Source of the DNA: Aaosphaeria pasadenensis
Taxonomy: Eukaryota; Ascomycota; Dothideomycetes; Pleosporales
Direction: 5' to 3'
Assembly: GCA_022813625.1 (NCBI GenBank)
Contig: JAKLMB010000002.1
Coordinates: forward strand, 868,001 to 932,000
Length of the DNA stretch: 64,000 bases
The notes below the pieces were generated by a model that saw nothing but the letters and a program-made list of their open reading frames with translations, was not told where the DNA came from and did not search any database. Every line of letters starts with the position of its first letter. The stretch's first letter is position 1. This document shows positions 51,801-63,325 of this stretch, in pieces. A program made the position numbers and the translations under genes.

Positions 51801-52561
51801 TCGTGCCCCCACGTGAGTGGATGCGAATCTGCTTCGAATTGCTTGAGATGCTCAAGGCCCACAAAAAGGGTATTCGACGTGCTGCCAATAACACCTTTGG
51901 CTACATCGCAAAAGCAATCGGCCCACAGGATGTTCTTGCCACGCTTCTTAATAATTTGCGTGTTCAAGAGCGTCAGTCTCGAGTCTGTACTGCTGTTGCC
52001 ATTGGTATTGTTGCCGAGACCTGCGCGCCGTTTACCGTCTTGCCCGCTTTGATGAACGAATATCGTGTTCCGGAGCTCAATGTCCAGAACGGTGTGCTCA
52101 AGGCATTGTCTTTCATGTTCGAGTACATTGGAGAAATGGCTAGAGATTACGTCTATGCTATTACACCACTTCTGGAAGATGCTCTCATCGACCGCGACCA
52201 AGTCCATCGTCAGACTGCAGCCTCGGTCGTCAAACATGTTGCCCTCGGCTGCGTTGGTCTTGACTGCGAAGACGCGATGGTTCATTTACTCAACCTCCTC
52301 TGGCCTAATTTATTCGAGACCAGCCCGCATGTTATCGATCGCATCATCGAAGCTATTGATGCTGTTCGAAACGCAGTTGGTACTCCTCTGGTCATGAACT
52401 ACGTGTGGGCCGGTCTTTTCCATCCCGCCCGCAAAGTTCGCGTCCCTTACTGGCGCATCTACAACGATGCCTATGTCCAGTCTGCTGATGCAATGATACC
52501 CGCTTACCCGCAGTTTGACGACCCCGAGTTGCGAAGGCACGAGCTTGACATTTTCATCTGA
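48865..52561 (+). CDS. hsh155: U2 snRNP component Hsh155 / SF3B1
   Basis: Exon 1 is only ten bases (48865-48874, ATGTCTGACG); after a 67-base intron exon 2 runs 48942-52561; 1209 residues. It is the scaffold of SF3b that clamps the U2-branch-site duplex during spliceosome assembly. The disordered N terminus carries tryptophan ULM-like motifs that bind UHM domains of splicing factors: [17 protein letters not shown] and RSRWDTATA. Then come the conserved [20 protein letters not shown] segment (p14/SF3b14-binding region) and about twenty HEAT repeats to the end (for example [34 protein letters not shown]). It closes with [17 protein letters not shown] and ELDIFI. Homologues are similar in length. 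No oddities seen in the HEAT array. Confidence 0.97.
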
Positions 52562-53495
52562 AGGCATAATATGTCTTGGCTGAGAACGAACTGAACACAA
52601 TATGGTAAGTACGTAGCATTCTCGCTTTTTCCTTTTCCTAAATCCGGGCTGCCACCCCGGTTATCACTTCTTTGAGATTTGTTTATCTCGTCATGTACAT
52701 CAAAAGATTTTCTTGCATGGGACAGCGAAGGGTGGGATCATTGTGAAGGGTGTTTGGGGTTCTCTGATGGTCTGGATCAATTGCGAATCTGGTGTCCCTT
52801 CACAAACGGAGAAGTATGGCGTCCAGGACACGGTATGTAATTAAGGGCGTAAGCCTATAAACCTCTTTATCTGATTGATTCGGACAATCTCTAGGTGACG
52901 TGATTGGTGCTGTGGTGCTACAATATAAGCGAGGTAAGTCGTTGCCGTTGCCATTATCCTGGTTGACAACGTCCGGCAAAAGAGAAATTTGCTTCGATAC
53001 CGGGGACGCGCTACTCGCCAGCCGTCTTTTAGTAGGGCCGTCTTGTGTGCGGGTAAGTAAATGATATGTTTGCATAGCTGCATGTTCGTGTTACGCATTT
53101 ATGCAAAACATAAATTATCAAGAAGATCTATTTGCAGTCGTATTCAGCTGCGGGGTACTGTGTACCGATTGGCACTCTTGTACGTGACACAAAGTAAGCA
53201 GCTATTGCTCGAGCCGATAACAAATTATCGGAGGCGCATGTTGTAAGACAAAATCCTGCAGATTGTGAAACAAAATCATCGGGTGTCCCGTTGGCTGCGC
53301 TTCCTTGCCGCAACCTTCCTTCCTCGTATCCAGTCAACATGTAACAACGCATGACCGGCGCGGCTCAGACCTGGGATTCCCATTGCACCTTGCCCTACCC
53401 CACCTTTCTTGATCCTACTTACTTTACCATTGCTCCTGAGCTTCTTCTACTCTATCAGCTTCTTGGGCAGAAGAGTGGAGCCGTGGCTTCTGGCG
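52562..53495. other. Intergenic, 0.9 kb
   Basis: 3' flank of HSH155 and promoter of the RBR ligase gene. The frame of the ligase is open back to 53409 but without ATG. No extra gene seen. Confidence 0.5.
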
Positions 53496-55754
53496 ATGGA
53501 CGTTCTTACCCAGAGGATCAGTCTGTTGCTAAGTGAGACACATGCGAGCCAATACAGCGACCATTCGGAAGCGGATCGATGGTCTTTAGATGACTACGAC
53601 GATGACGAGGATGATGACTTATTGACACGGAACTTCCATTTCCATGAGACGGAATCGAGATCTGTGAAGAGAGACTCCAGGAAAGCACAGATCGTTCTGG
53701 GACTAATCGCGGATGGCAAGAAGAAGGTCCAAGAATGGTCACCCCTTGGAGATAGAGGAAGAGATCCAGGACCTGCTGAGCTTGTTAGAACAAGATCGCG
53801 GAGTGAGGAGCGACCTTTGCTCACTAAAGCAAGCGATGAAGGCCCATTACTCGTCAACGATCCTCACGATCATCATAGGAATGCGAGTATCGAATTCGCA
53901 AAGCCAGTTTCATTCGCAGCGCATCGGCACTCAGTCAGCCTGGTTGATATCGACACCACTGGAATCGTGCGAAACCCTTCTCCTGTCAAACAACCTGCCC
54001 CGCTGGCATTAACGACGCATGAAGCTAGCAGGCTTTCTACAGACCGTGATTTGCATAGTGCTCGATTGCCACCTTCAAGGTCCGGAAAACGGGATAGTGG
54101 GTCTGCATTCGTGAATTTTTCACGACCTCTATCAAGCTCAATCGCATCTCCCAATGCTGGAGACAGACCCTCTTCCATGGACAAGCCTAGCGCATCCGTG
54201 GTTACTCCTGCAGCTCCCGCATTTGCAAGTTCCGCGGCTACATACACCAGAACGGCGCAGTCAGTGACAAGTACTCCACGGCCATATGCCGAAACTGCTA
54301 AGAAGGTTGTCCGGGACGATATAGGCTTGCCCCGGACCCCTTCTCACAACACTCTCGCTCTTGCCCAACCGATATTCCAACGCCAGCCACCTCCCAACAA
54401 CTTTGCCATCCGGCGAAATTCAGTAGCAGATCTAGATATACACCCTTACCAGCGCCAAAAGCGACCTAGATCTGGGAGCCTATGGGGCAGTCTCCCCGTC
54501 TGCGGTCTCCTCAGCATCTGTCCGAAGCCTCATGTTCGACTTCCCGATAACGATGAAGACTACACAAGAGTATTATCTAGGCGACGCACGGAGCTTGGAA
54601 AGAGCAAGTTAACGGAAGATAATCTCAGGCGATGGGAAGATGAAATTGGGTTTGCAAGGAGACCAATCGATCAAAGCGCGCTCCCTCGGCCAATGCGCCC
54701 ACCTATGCAGCAGATCAATGCTTCACAAAGTATACTGCCACCACCGACTCTCAACAAAGAGCTTCCTACTCCACCTACTATCTGGATACCTGAGGCACAG
54801 GCCGACGATCAGCTGCCCAGCCCAAGTTCTTACTCGGTTCCATCACCGCCGCCTAAGGACAATTGGGATCCTTTCTACCATCACCCCAATGTTCCAGTCG
54901 AGCTACCCAAGCCTATATGCAGAGTTTGTAATGAGGCTAAACCACTAAATCAATTCTCTGTCCGCCAATGCACACGTAGATGTACGCACGCGCCTACCGC
55001 GTGCAGGACTTGCGTCGAACAATGGATCGAGATCTGCATAGACGACAAAGGATCCGAAAATGTAGTGTGCCCAGAATGCAACGAACACATGGATTGGGAA
55101 GACGTGCGATTCTTCGCCAATCTAGCGACGTTTGAGCGGTAAGCCTGCCCGGCCTTTGTTGCAGTCTGCGAGTGCGAATCATGTTGACGGTGACTGACAA
55201 CAGATATTCTCAAATGCAGATATGATGAGCTGATCACTAGATCTGCCCTCTACAAAATTGATGCCTTCTTTTGGTGTCTTTCACCTCAATGTTCAAGTGG
55301 CCAGATACAACCTTTTCCTTTGACGGATCATCCAACTTTCGTCTGTACCGCATGTGCTCATGTATACTGTATCAATCATCCTTCACCACCATACCATGCA
55401 GGCCTGTCGTGTCCTGAGTTCGAAGCCCTACTTAATTCGCCCACACCTGCCATTGCCATCGCCAACTGGATGCAACAAGTCGACCTGGACAAAGCTCTTG
55501 AGGAGCAGAGAAACTTGCAAAGAGCAAGGCTGAATCGAGAGCAAGAACGGAAAGGCGAGGCGACGGTCCAAGAGGTCGGGAAAAGGTGTCCCAATGCTCT
55601 TTGTGGATGGTGGATCGAAAAGAGCGAGGGTTGTGATCGGATGGTCTGCCTCAAGTGTCGATTCGAATTTTGTTGGGAGTGCGGTGCTCCTTGGAGTGTC
55701 ATCGAGAAGAAGGGACATCTGTTTCACCGCTTTGCGTGCAAGTATTGGGGCTGA
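53496..55754 (+). CDS. RBR-type E3 ubiquitin ligase (RING1-IBR-RING2)
   Basis: Exons 53496-55138 and 55220-55754; 725 residues. The first 470 residues are low-complexity, Ser/Pro-rich and probably disordered, with an acidic patch DDYDDDEDDDLL. RING1 begins at about residue 474 (ICRVCNEAKP ... CTRRCTHAPTACRTC ... VVCPECNEHM); its last helix spans the intron (NLATFE|RYDEL). The IBR follows (FWCLSPQCSSG, FVCTACAHVYCINH), then a helical linker and RING2 (KRCPNALCGWWIEKSEGCDRMVCLKC). By homology with Parkin and HHARI, Cys686 in EGCDRMVC is the catalytic thioester cysteine. The intron has two acceptors; only the second (55217-55219) keeps the frame. The target is unknown. Confidence 0.93.
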
Positions 55755-55874
55755 CTAGTGTTCATGGCGTTGCGGGAAATGAGGAAGATAATTGGATTAA
55801 TCTCTCGCTATGAAATTACTACGCTATTGCAATAAGTAATTACTGTGTACTACGGAACGTGCTACTTTCCATTT

Positions 55875-58013
55875 CTAGAACAAGAGCTCCACATCCGTAA
55901 GTGTTGTGTAACCACCGCCCCTATTCAAGTTGACCTCTTTGGGGCCCGATTTTAGCTGCCATAGGACCGCTGCCTCAACACCAAGATCCCCATACACAAC
56001 CTTTACTGTCCTGTCTTCTTTGCTCGTAGCGAGGACAATCTCCACTGCTTTACCTTCGTTGCCCTCTCCACTGTAGTACGTAAATCGTGACTCAGGGACA
56101 TCCCAACTTGGGAACACCTCAATGAACAGGAATGCTTGCCAATCCTCCACCCACTTTGCGTTGCCCTGGAAGATGTCTCCTCGCGTGATAATAGCTCCCT
56201 CTTTAACATAAACTGGAATAGAAGTTACAGGAAGACTGACATTAGTAGTCGTTCCGGCCGCGTGAACAGACGTCTTGTTGAAATACTCGATGTACCTCTT
56301 CGATGGACCTTTAGGGAAGTAAACACTTCGAGATCCACCTGAAGTGACTATGGGAGCGACAAGAAACTCGGATCCGAAGAAGTATGCGTCTGGTACTTCC
56401 CATGTCGCGGGGTCTTCGGGCGCCTCGAGGAAGAGAGCCCGGATGATTGGAACTCCGGTCTTGCTGTTCACGTAGGCATAGCTTTTGATGTATGGTGTAA
56501 GATCAGCATGGAGATTTGCCGTTTGCTTCAAGACATCAACGGTTTGCTGCGTATACGGCTCGTACCATGGGGTGTGATTTGTTCCAAGCATGAGCTCATA
56601 AATGGGTGAGAAAGCAGAGAACCACATCCATCTCGCCCAAACCTCCTCAGTCGGCGTCAAAGTCCCCTCTCGAGTATACCCACCAGTATCCGAGCCCCAA
56701 ATGCCAAAAGCGATCAGTCCGGATCGGATACCCGATGCGACCGAGTATGCTAAGCCAGTGAAATTGGCGTGGCTGTCTCCGTTCCAGATATGCGTGACCG
56801 AGCGCGACCGATCGACTGCACTTCGTGCGAAGTTGTGGAACTTCGTCGCTCCGAACTTCTGTGCCATGGAGTCGTAGGCGAGTTGTAGGAAGAGCGCCAT
56901 TTGTTCATTTTGTACATAGTCCGGCATCTCGCCTTCCTCGCCTCGATCAATTTTATACCCTTTGACACCAATCGATGCGAAGTACTCAAGCTTCTTTTCG
57001 AAATATTGGTACGCTTCTGGGATCGACAGATCCAATGCCGCGCCCAAGGCGCCAAGCGGAGGCAGATCGAGCGGGTACTGCCACCCTTCCGCCAGACTCT
57101 TGTTGTATAACTCTGTACCCAACTGAGCGCGGTTCGCGATCCAGACCTGGAAGTCGAATCCCCAATCTGTCAGATTCTTGAGGAAGACTTCTACATTGGG
57201 ATAGAACTTAGGGTCGAAATCGAAGTTACCCCAAGACCGGTTTCCCGTGCCGTAGGGACGGTCCGCGAATGATGATGTCGCACGAATTTGGTTATAGTAG
57301 AGGTGGTTTACTACATCATAGATGTTCTCCTCAGCGTTTGAAACGGAGCCATGGAAGTCTTGGGTAAAGTCGTCCGACCAGAACGTTGGGCCTAAACCTG
57401 AAGTCGAAGGAATCTCGCTCCTACTTGATAATTCGGTGTACTGCTCGATTATGCTCTTGATATCTCCTTGTTCCTTGGGAAGGATGATGTAGTACGGCAG
57501 ACTGCTCGTGTTGAATATGAATTGAGCCTCGCCGGGAGTTGTGAAGTCATAAGACCCCATCGTCAGTGTATCGGTGTACACGCCATACCCGGCAGATGTA
57601 AGGAAGAATGGAGCACGCGCATTTACCCAATTGATTCCGACATTGTTACCGACACCTTTCAGATCAAAGGAAACGTTCTTGTTTGTTATTTGGTAATTGA
57701 ACGGGTACTCCCAAACACCAAAGAAATGTGTATCCGGTTCCGCAGTGAATCGCGCACCGTGGAAGTTGGCAGTGGTGTTCAATTGGACTTTAGCAACGGT
57801 AGGAGTGATCAATTCGTACGTAAGACCTTGCGTTGCGTTCTTCAAGGCCGACACAGTAGTATTTTGGGTTCCGGATAGGATAGCTGCATTGTTGACGACC
57901 GTTTTGTTTCCATCAGAGATGGTTATACCATTCGTGCTTGTCAGGGAAATCGTATAATTGCAAAGGGACGGTGGCACGAAGATTGCCAGAGCGAGCAAAG
58001 CTCGGAAAATCAT
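55875..58013 (-). CDS. Secreted glycoside hydrolase family 31 enzyme
   Basis: A single uninterrupted frame of 712 residues. Residues 1-18 are a signal peptide (MIFRALLALAIFVPPSLC), and there are over ten N-glycosylation sequons, so the enzyme is secreted or wall-bound. GH31 enzymes cleave alpha-linked glucose or xylose with retention. The nucleophile is Asp356 in GYKIDRGEEGEMP and the acid/base is Asp413 in THIWNGDSHANF; FGIWGSDTGGY closes the active site. KIDRGE instead of the WIDMNE of classic alpha-glucosidases places it in a distant subgroup, whose substrates (alpha-xylosides, other alpha-glucosides) are not predictable. It is intronless among intron-rich neighbours. The product could feed the sugar genes at 25-32 kb, but this is speculation. 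Confidence 0.93.
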   Translation of the reverse strand: MIFRALLALAIFVPPSLCNYTISLTSTNGITISDGNKTVVNNAAILSGTQNTTVSALKNATQGLTYELITPTVAKVQLNTTANFHGARFTAEPDTHFFGVWEYPFNYQITNKNVSFDLKGVGNNVGINWVNARAPFFLTSAGYGVYTDTLTMGSYDFTTPGEAQFIFNTSSLPYYIILPKEQGDIKSIIEQYTELSSRSEIPSTSGLGPTFWSDDFTQDFHGSVSNAEENIYDVVNHLYYNQIRATSSFADRPYGTGNRSWGNFDFDPKFYPNVEVFLKNLTDWGFDFQVWIANRAQLGTELYNKSLAEGWQYPLDLPPLGALGAALDLSIPEAYQYFEKKLEYFASIGVKGYKIDRGEEGEMPDYVQNEQMALFLQLAYDSMAQKFGATKFHNFARSAVDRSRSVTHIWNGDSHANFTGLAYSVASGIRSGLIAFGIWGSDTGGYTREGTLTPTEEVWARWMWFSAFSPIYELMLGTNHTPWYEPYTQQTVDVLKQTANLHADLTPYIKSYAYVNSKTGVPIIRALFLEAPEDPATWEVPDAYFFGSEFLVAPIVTSGGSRSVYFPKGPSKRYIEYFNKTSVHAAGTTTNVSLPVTSIPVYVKEGAIITRGDIFQGNAKWVEDWQAFLFIEVFPSWDVPESRFTYYSGEGNEGKAVEIVLATSKEDRTVKVVYGDLGVEAAVLWQLKSGPKEVNLNRGGGYTTLTDVELLF

Positions 58014-58834
58014 CTTGGAATGAACCTTCGTGAAAGTGAAGAAGGTAAAATCTGCCTCCCGGGCAGCCCTTGTCTCTTCATCTGCATCTTATATGACGTT
58101 CATTGAGCCTGGCCGCCGAGCGCAACAATTTGCGGGTTTATGATGTACCGATACCACACCTTGTAAGTAGATGATCGACAGATGAAGGAAGACTGAACGA
58201 ACGTATTGTACTCGAATTCTTCCGTAGCGCGAGCTTAATGCTAGCTAAGCAATGAACTTGGGACTAACACATGAACATCAGTGCGAATACGGATATGCTC
58301 CTAATAGCTCTTTTGCTACAACCCCACTTGAAATGCGGAGGTGGGACCATGACGTTCGTACCTGTGCGCAGTACAGGCTAAATAGCAGGACATAGTGCTG
58401 TTGTCTTGATCCCTGTGCACGGAAAACCACTTCCCTCCTTCTAGAAACAACTTCGTGGTTACACAGTGTGCTGTGATATATTCTCAGTAGAATAAATGTT
58501 CAGAAAGAGACTGAGGCAATGAGGGAAAGTCTTGGGCAGATACATTACTATCCTTGGCAGGCGTACTTTCTAGGGGACTATTGTATATCGAGATTTACTT
58601 GCCCTTTGGTTCTGGTGTGGGAAACGAATTACACGAGACGCGCTCGTCATGCTTAACACACTTGAGAAAATCCAAAACCTGTCTATGGCTCTGTTGATCG
58701 GGTTGGGAGATGAGAAGCTGCGTTGAATTGTAATGATATATTGGTACTTTAGTAGTTACATAGCAAGACCGCCAATTGTGCTTTGTTTAAGCGATTATAC
58801 TCGACTTCCATAGAAGTCAGACAACGCTTTTCGT
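58014..58834. other. Intergenic, 0.8 kb
   Basis: Promoter side of the GH31 gene and 3' flank of the acyltransferase; both genes are on the minus strand. No further feature recognised. Confidence 0.5.
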
Positions 58835-60430
58835 CTAACTTAATCCCTCAAGTGCTTTCCTCACATTATCCCATGCCTCTGGCCGTAGAGCCGCCGAAAC
58901 CCAATAGTTCCCGTCCGCATCCTTTCCTACACATGCGCCAGAATTCCGAATACTAAACCCTTTCAGAAACGCTTCTACCATGAGAGCTGTGGGCCTTCCT
59001 TTTGTTTTGTCCTTCCCATGAGAACTCTTGACTGCCGATTCGAAGTTCGTTTCAAACATTTTCCCCTTCGACCAATTGGAGAAATTGGCCATGATCATGT
59101 CTCCTGATCCATACAGCGCTGCACCGCCTTTCGCGAGAGCTTCCCGATTGGCTTGCATTGAGGCGTTGATTTGCGGACGCGTGGTCTGTTTCACAAGGTC
59201 CCTTCGGATGCGCGTCGCAATATGGCCAAGTGGTAGCGTAAGGATTTCTTGGAAAGTGAAAAACGAGTGAACCGCAGTTACGCAATTCCCAATGAATGCT
59301 ACACCATCGGGAAGCAGTTGTGGTTCGGTCTGAGTGAGGAGGTTCCGCATACCAAAGACGTTGGATATGTCTATTGTTCTCGAGGGGTCGATCCAAGGCT
59401 GGCATGAAAGGAAAAGGCGTAGCCACCAGGCGCAGAGGATATCCCCATCGGAGAGGAATGGCTTGGGATTCGCTGGATCAGAAAAGTTCATCGTGAGAGT
59501 GTCGGTTGGCGCGGTCGCCAAATCCTCGACTGCCTGGGCTCTAAGCTTCCGAAAGAAAGTATTGGGAATGATGACTGTTCGCCCATCCTCGACAGGATAG
59601 AAAGTCATTTCCCAGAAGAAATTGAATACGAAACGAAGCATTCCCCATAAGCCAAGTCTCCTGTCTTTAAGTACGTACTCTTCCACAGGTGATGAATTCT
59701 CATGCTCGCGCATTTCCTGTTTTCCGAGATTTGCCAGAGGATCGAAGTCGTAGCCATAGAACTCGGGAACATCTTCGTCACGCCCTTCAAGCATAGCCGT
59801 CCATGCTCGTAAAAGCATGTTTCGACCCATGGCATCGAGTAGCGTATGAAGCCACGAAAGTGTGACAACCGTGGAATCATTGAATGCAACGACGTGAACA
59901 CTGAGCTGTGCGCGATCGGTATATATCCAATCATTGATACTGGTATTACGATGTGCAGGGAGCAGTAGTGGGAGGATCTCCGCTGCTCTGTGCCCAAGCT
60001 CTGGTTTCGCAGTGGGGCGAGGTATCTTGGCCCCCATAGGATGTTGCGAGATGGACATATCATGTGTAGCTTTTGTGAAATTTACACACGGGCGTTCCGT
60101 AGTGTATCTTTCCGGGACATGATACTCTAGCTTTCCTTTGCTCTACAAATGGTTTTACTTAGTTACAGCAATGAAATTGATTAGTGGGGATATGCTCACG
60201 TTTCGCCTCAATCTCGCACCCAACTTTCGCCATCCAGGTCGTTCCAGCAGTCGCTCGAATGCGCCAATCAATTTTTCGTCGTCGAGCACATCATCAAATA
60301 TCATGGAAAAATCAAGACAAATTGCCGAATTGATGTATGTATCATCTAGATGGTGGAGAGGGATAACGGTGTCTGTCGGTACTTTTTCCGGAGCAATTAG
60401 CTTGCTCCGAAACAAACCAAACAAGTCCAT
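58835..60430 (-). CDS. BAHD-type acyltransferase (transferase family PF02458-like)
   Basis: Exons 60430-60200 and 60142-58835, with a 57-base phase-0 intron (GTGAGC...TTGTAG); 512 residues. The N terminus reads VIPLHHLDDTYINSAICLDF and ERPGWRKLGARLRRN, and continues across the intron with SKGKLEYHVPERY, typical of fungal members. The catalytic HxxxD is present in WLHTLLDAMG. The second BAHD signature (DFGWG) is changed: NFSNWSKGKMFETNF stands where fungal enzymes usually read NWSK...DFG. It would move an acyl group from CoA to a hydroxyl or amine of a secondary metabolite. No synthase, P450 or regulator lies nearby, so it is not evidently part of a metabolite cluster in this window. Confidence 0.85.
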
Positions 60431-61343
60431 ATTTCTCCACGAAGTAAGACAACAGGAAGTCTCAATGATTGACCGTTGCTGAGTGGGTTTTGACCATTAA
60501 GTACAAGGGAAATGGCCTAGTCATATACTAATTCTTGAGGCTATGCTATCTAACTTCAAATTGACTAGTGCAGTACGCCGCCTCAATTCACTCGCACGGA
60601 AGCACAGGGACACGCACGTCGCAGTAGACGTTGCGAGCTAATGTGATTGGAGAACGACAATCACTTAGTGGTCCCTCACTGTCTTACCTGCATGTCTAGG
60701 TAATGTACTAGACCACGGTGTGTGTGCTCAAAATTAGAAAGTGAAAGCTATGTAGATTGTACCCATCATTGCGCCAGTCATCTGTTACTCTGTTGGCCTC
60801 ATGATTCCGAATATCACGTCAGAATTGCACTACAATAGATGGAGAAAAATGCCCAAGTGTCTTATTTGAGTAATTGGTTATGAATAGAGTAAATGCGGCC
60901 TTGGTGTTAGACTTGTGACTCGATGGCGACTATTTTGTTTCGAAACAAACTAAGATGTAACAACCATGATCGAGACAGATTCCATATCTGAAATTATGAA
61001 TTAATACCACGAGTCAACTCGTTGTAGTCTTCAAGTTTTGCCCTGTGATTATAGATTCAAAAGATTTTATACACAATCACGTTCAAATTTACAATGCTCA
61101 ACTCAACATTCTTTGTTTTCTAGACCTATGCTACGCAATGAACTATGGGACAAGAAAATAACTACATACGAAAGCATTATTCATGTTATTAACAACACCA
61201 GATCATTCTTGTTATTTCGAATAAAAGGCACGACAAATGGAAATCAACTACATACCCTACTCGCACAGTTTTTCTTTTTGAAGACCAGCACAACAGCTTA
61301 TAATTATCAACCCACTTCTCAAATTACCACCACCAAAGGAAAT
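60431..61343. other. Divergent promoter region, 0.9 kb
   Basis: Between the acyltransferase (minus) and the trypsin-fold gene (plus). The frame of the latter is open back to about 61038, but composition there is AT-rich with no domain, so I treat it as 5' UTR. Confidence 0.45.
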
Positions 61344-63080
61344 ATGGTTTCAGACATTGATACACGTTTGTCCTACCGGACCGGATGGCCTATATTACCT
61401 GCCTTACCTGTCATACATACTGATTTGGATTGGTCAGACTACCCAGACCTACAGAGGGAAATTTGGGCAATTCTAACGAATAATCAGGTTGCTGCAGCAT
61501 CAGGGGTTATGATTTGCACCCGCTCAAATATGGGTGTACCAGAGTCAGATCGGAAACCTACGATTTTCATAATCGTAGGCGCGCAACGGGATGATGAAGC
61601 ATCTAGAGTTCAGGCTGTCAGGGACATCAAAGATCTCTTGCAATCACGAGGTATTGAGCTTGCAGTGGAGCTTTACGCTAACGGGCAATATATTGTAGAC
61701 GATTCAACTTTTCCAATACGATCTACCGATACAGATCTACTGCAGTGGTGGGAACTCAATATACCCTTACTGGTAGACACCATCAGCCCGCACAATTGGC
61801 TATCGATAGACTTCATACTTCGAGGATCCGAAAAGCGACCTACGGTTTTCATTTCTGCAGACGATGCGAATGACTGGCCTTGGTGGATCGAGACGATCCC
61901 TTTTCTCCGCGACCACATCCCCCCTCAAATCGATATCGAGTTGAAATACATGAAACACATGGATAGCGGTGACGATGATGTAAAGTTAACCGGAGATAAA
62001 ACGATTCCAACGGACGACTACGAATGTGCCATCCAAATGGGAGCATCATGCGGAATTTCAGGGCACCCAAATTCAGGCGTTGTTGGTGGTTTTGTTAAAT
62101 TGGAGAAAGATGGACGGGATCTAGGCCACTTTGGACTCACAAATCAGCATGTTCTACCCAAAGAGGTCCTTACCGGGGAAGAAGAATTCACCAACAGCGA
62201 TGGTTTCAAGGAGCGGATCACAGATCGACCCAGACTACTACCTGTTGTAAGTCCGTCCGATTTTGATCATAGACTGAAGGTTCAAGAGCTTGAAGGCCGC
62301 ATAGAGACCACCAAATATCTCGTTGACAATGAGGATGAAATCAGAGCATGGGGCGAACGAAGACAAGAGATCATTATAGAGAATTGCTATAACTTAATCA
62401 AGCTTCGTCGGGCCCTCGGCACCGTGTCATCTTTGATGCGGAACGTCGGTCAGATATATGAGGCCGAGCTTACAACATCCATGAATGAGCAATTCGTGCG
62501 ACGATGGAAAGAGTCATTTGTCCCGGGAGAGGTCACTCAATACCCATGGGTGCTAGGCTGGGGTTTGATCCAATTTGATCGTCATATACAACCTTGCACG
62601 GATATACCGGAATCGGGAGAGAACTACGAGAATTTGATCTCTGAGTACTGCAGTCTTGAACCCCGAACCAACTACAACGTCGTCCAGTATGGCCGAACGT
62701 CAACCTGGAGGCAGGGTGTGGTATCTGCAGCTGTCTCAGTGCTCAACAGCAAGAACCTACGTGGGAAATGCAGTAAGGACAAAACCCCCGGGACCCCAAT
62801 TTTGTGCCACAGCATCGTAGTCGAAAAGACTAATGATGCCAAGACTAAGGATCCGTATACGTTTTTAAGTCCATTCGACTCTGGATGTTGGGTGTTTCTC
62901 AATGAGCGCGTTAAGAACCCACAAATACTGGGCTCCGGGTTGGGTTGCAACCCTGGTAGTCGCGTCTCGTACATGATGCCCATGGATTGCATTATCCATA
63001 GGATCGAAGACAGCACGGGTGCAAAGGTCATTGAGCCACGGAAAGGGCCTCCAAGTCTCAACGCAAAGTCGATTAATTAA
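61344..63080 (+). CDS. Trypsin-fold peptidase-like protein with duplicated N-terminal module
   Basis: Single exon, 578 residues from MVSDIDTRLSYRTGW; an earlier ATG in frame would add AT-rich sequence. Residues 230-550 resemble a chymotrypsin-fold serine peptidase: His269 in GLTNQHVLP, Ser513 in SPFDSGCWVF (GDSG-like), and an Asp candidate at 412 (GWGLIQFD). An insertion of about 100 charged, helical residues (305-400) lies between the His and Ser parts. The N-terminal part has two similar modules, about 70-110 (KPTIFIIVGAQRDDEASR...) and 164-204 (RPTVFISADDANDWPWW...), each ending in an IELxxELY/IDIELKY-type strand. No signal peptide, so it is cytosolic. Whether it is an active protease is uncertain. 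I do not recognise the modules. Confidence 0.75.
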   Translation: MVSDIDTRLSYRTGWPILPALPVIHTDLDWSDYPDLQREIWAILTNNQVAAASGVMICTRSNMGVPESDRKPTIFIIVGAQRDDEASRVQAVRDIKDLLQSRGIELAVELYANGQYIVDDSTFPIRSTDTDLLQWWELNIPLLVDTISPHNWLSIDFILRGSEKRPTVFISADDANDWPWWIETIPFLRDHIPPQIDIELKYMKHMDSGDDDVKLTGDKTIPTDDYECAIQMGASCGISGHPNSGVVGGFVKLEKDGRDLGHFGLTNQHVLPKEVLTGEEEFTNSDGFKERITDRPRLLPVVSPSDFDHRLKVQELEGRIETTKYLVDNEDEIRAWGERRQEIIIENCYNLIKLRRALGTVSSLMRNVGQIYEAELTTSMNEQFVRRWKESFVPGEVTQYPWVLGWGLIQFDRHIQPCTDIPESGENYENLISEYCSLEPRTNYNVVQYGRTSTWRQGVVSAAVSVLNSKNLRGKCSKDKTPGTPILCHSIVVEKTNDAKTKDPYTFLSPFDSGCWVFLNERVKNPQILGSGLGCNPGSRVSYMMPMDCIIHRIEDSTGAKVIEPRKGPPSLNAKSIN

Positions 63081-63325
63081 ACCATTTAGAGAGGAATGCG
63101 AAGATCATCCTAACACGCTAAAAAATTATCGTTGCCTTTGAACTGAAACTTGACATGGATCATTGTGAGATTTATCGTGGGGTAGCTATGGAGGCGATTG
63201 GTACTAGTAGCACAGACAATTTGGCCCAGAGTGGTTGTTTGAATAATGTCAATGAATTGAATCAAAGGACATGCTTTGATATAATCTAGTCGGATGACAA
63301 AAGAGCCATCTCGCGTGCAACCTTT

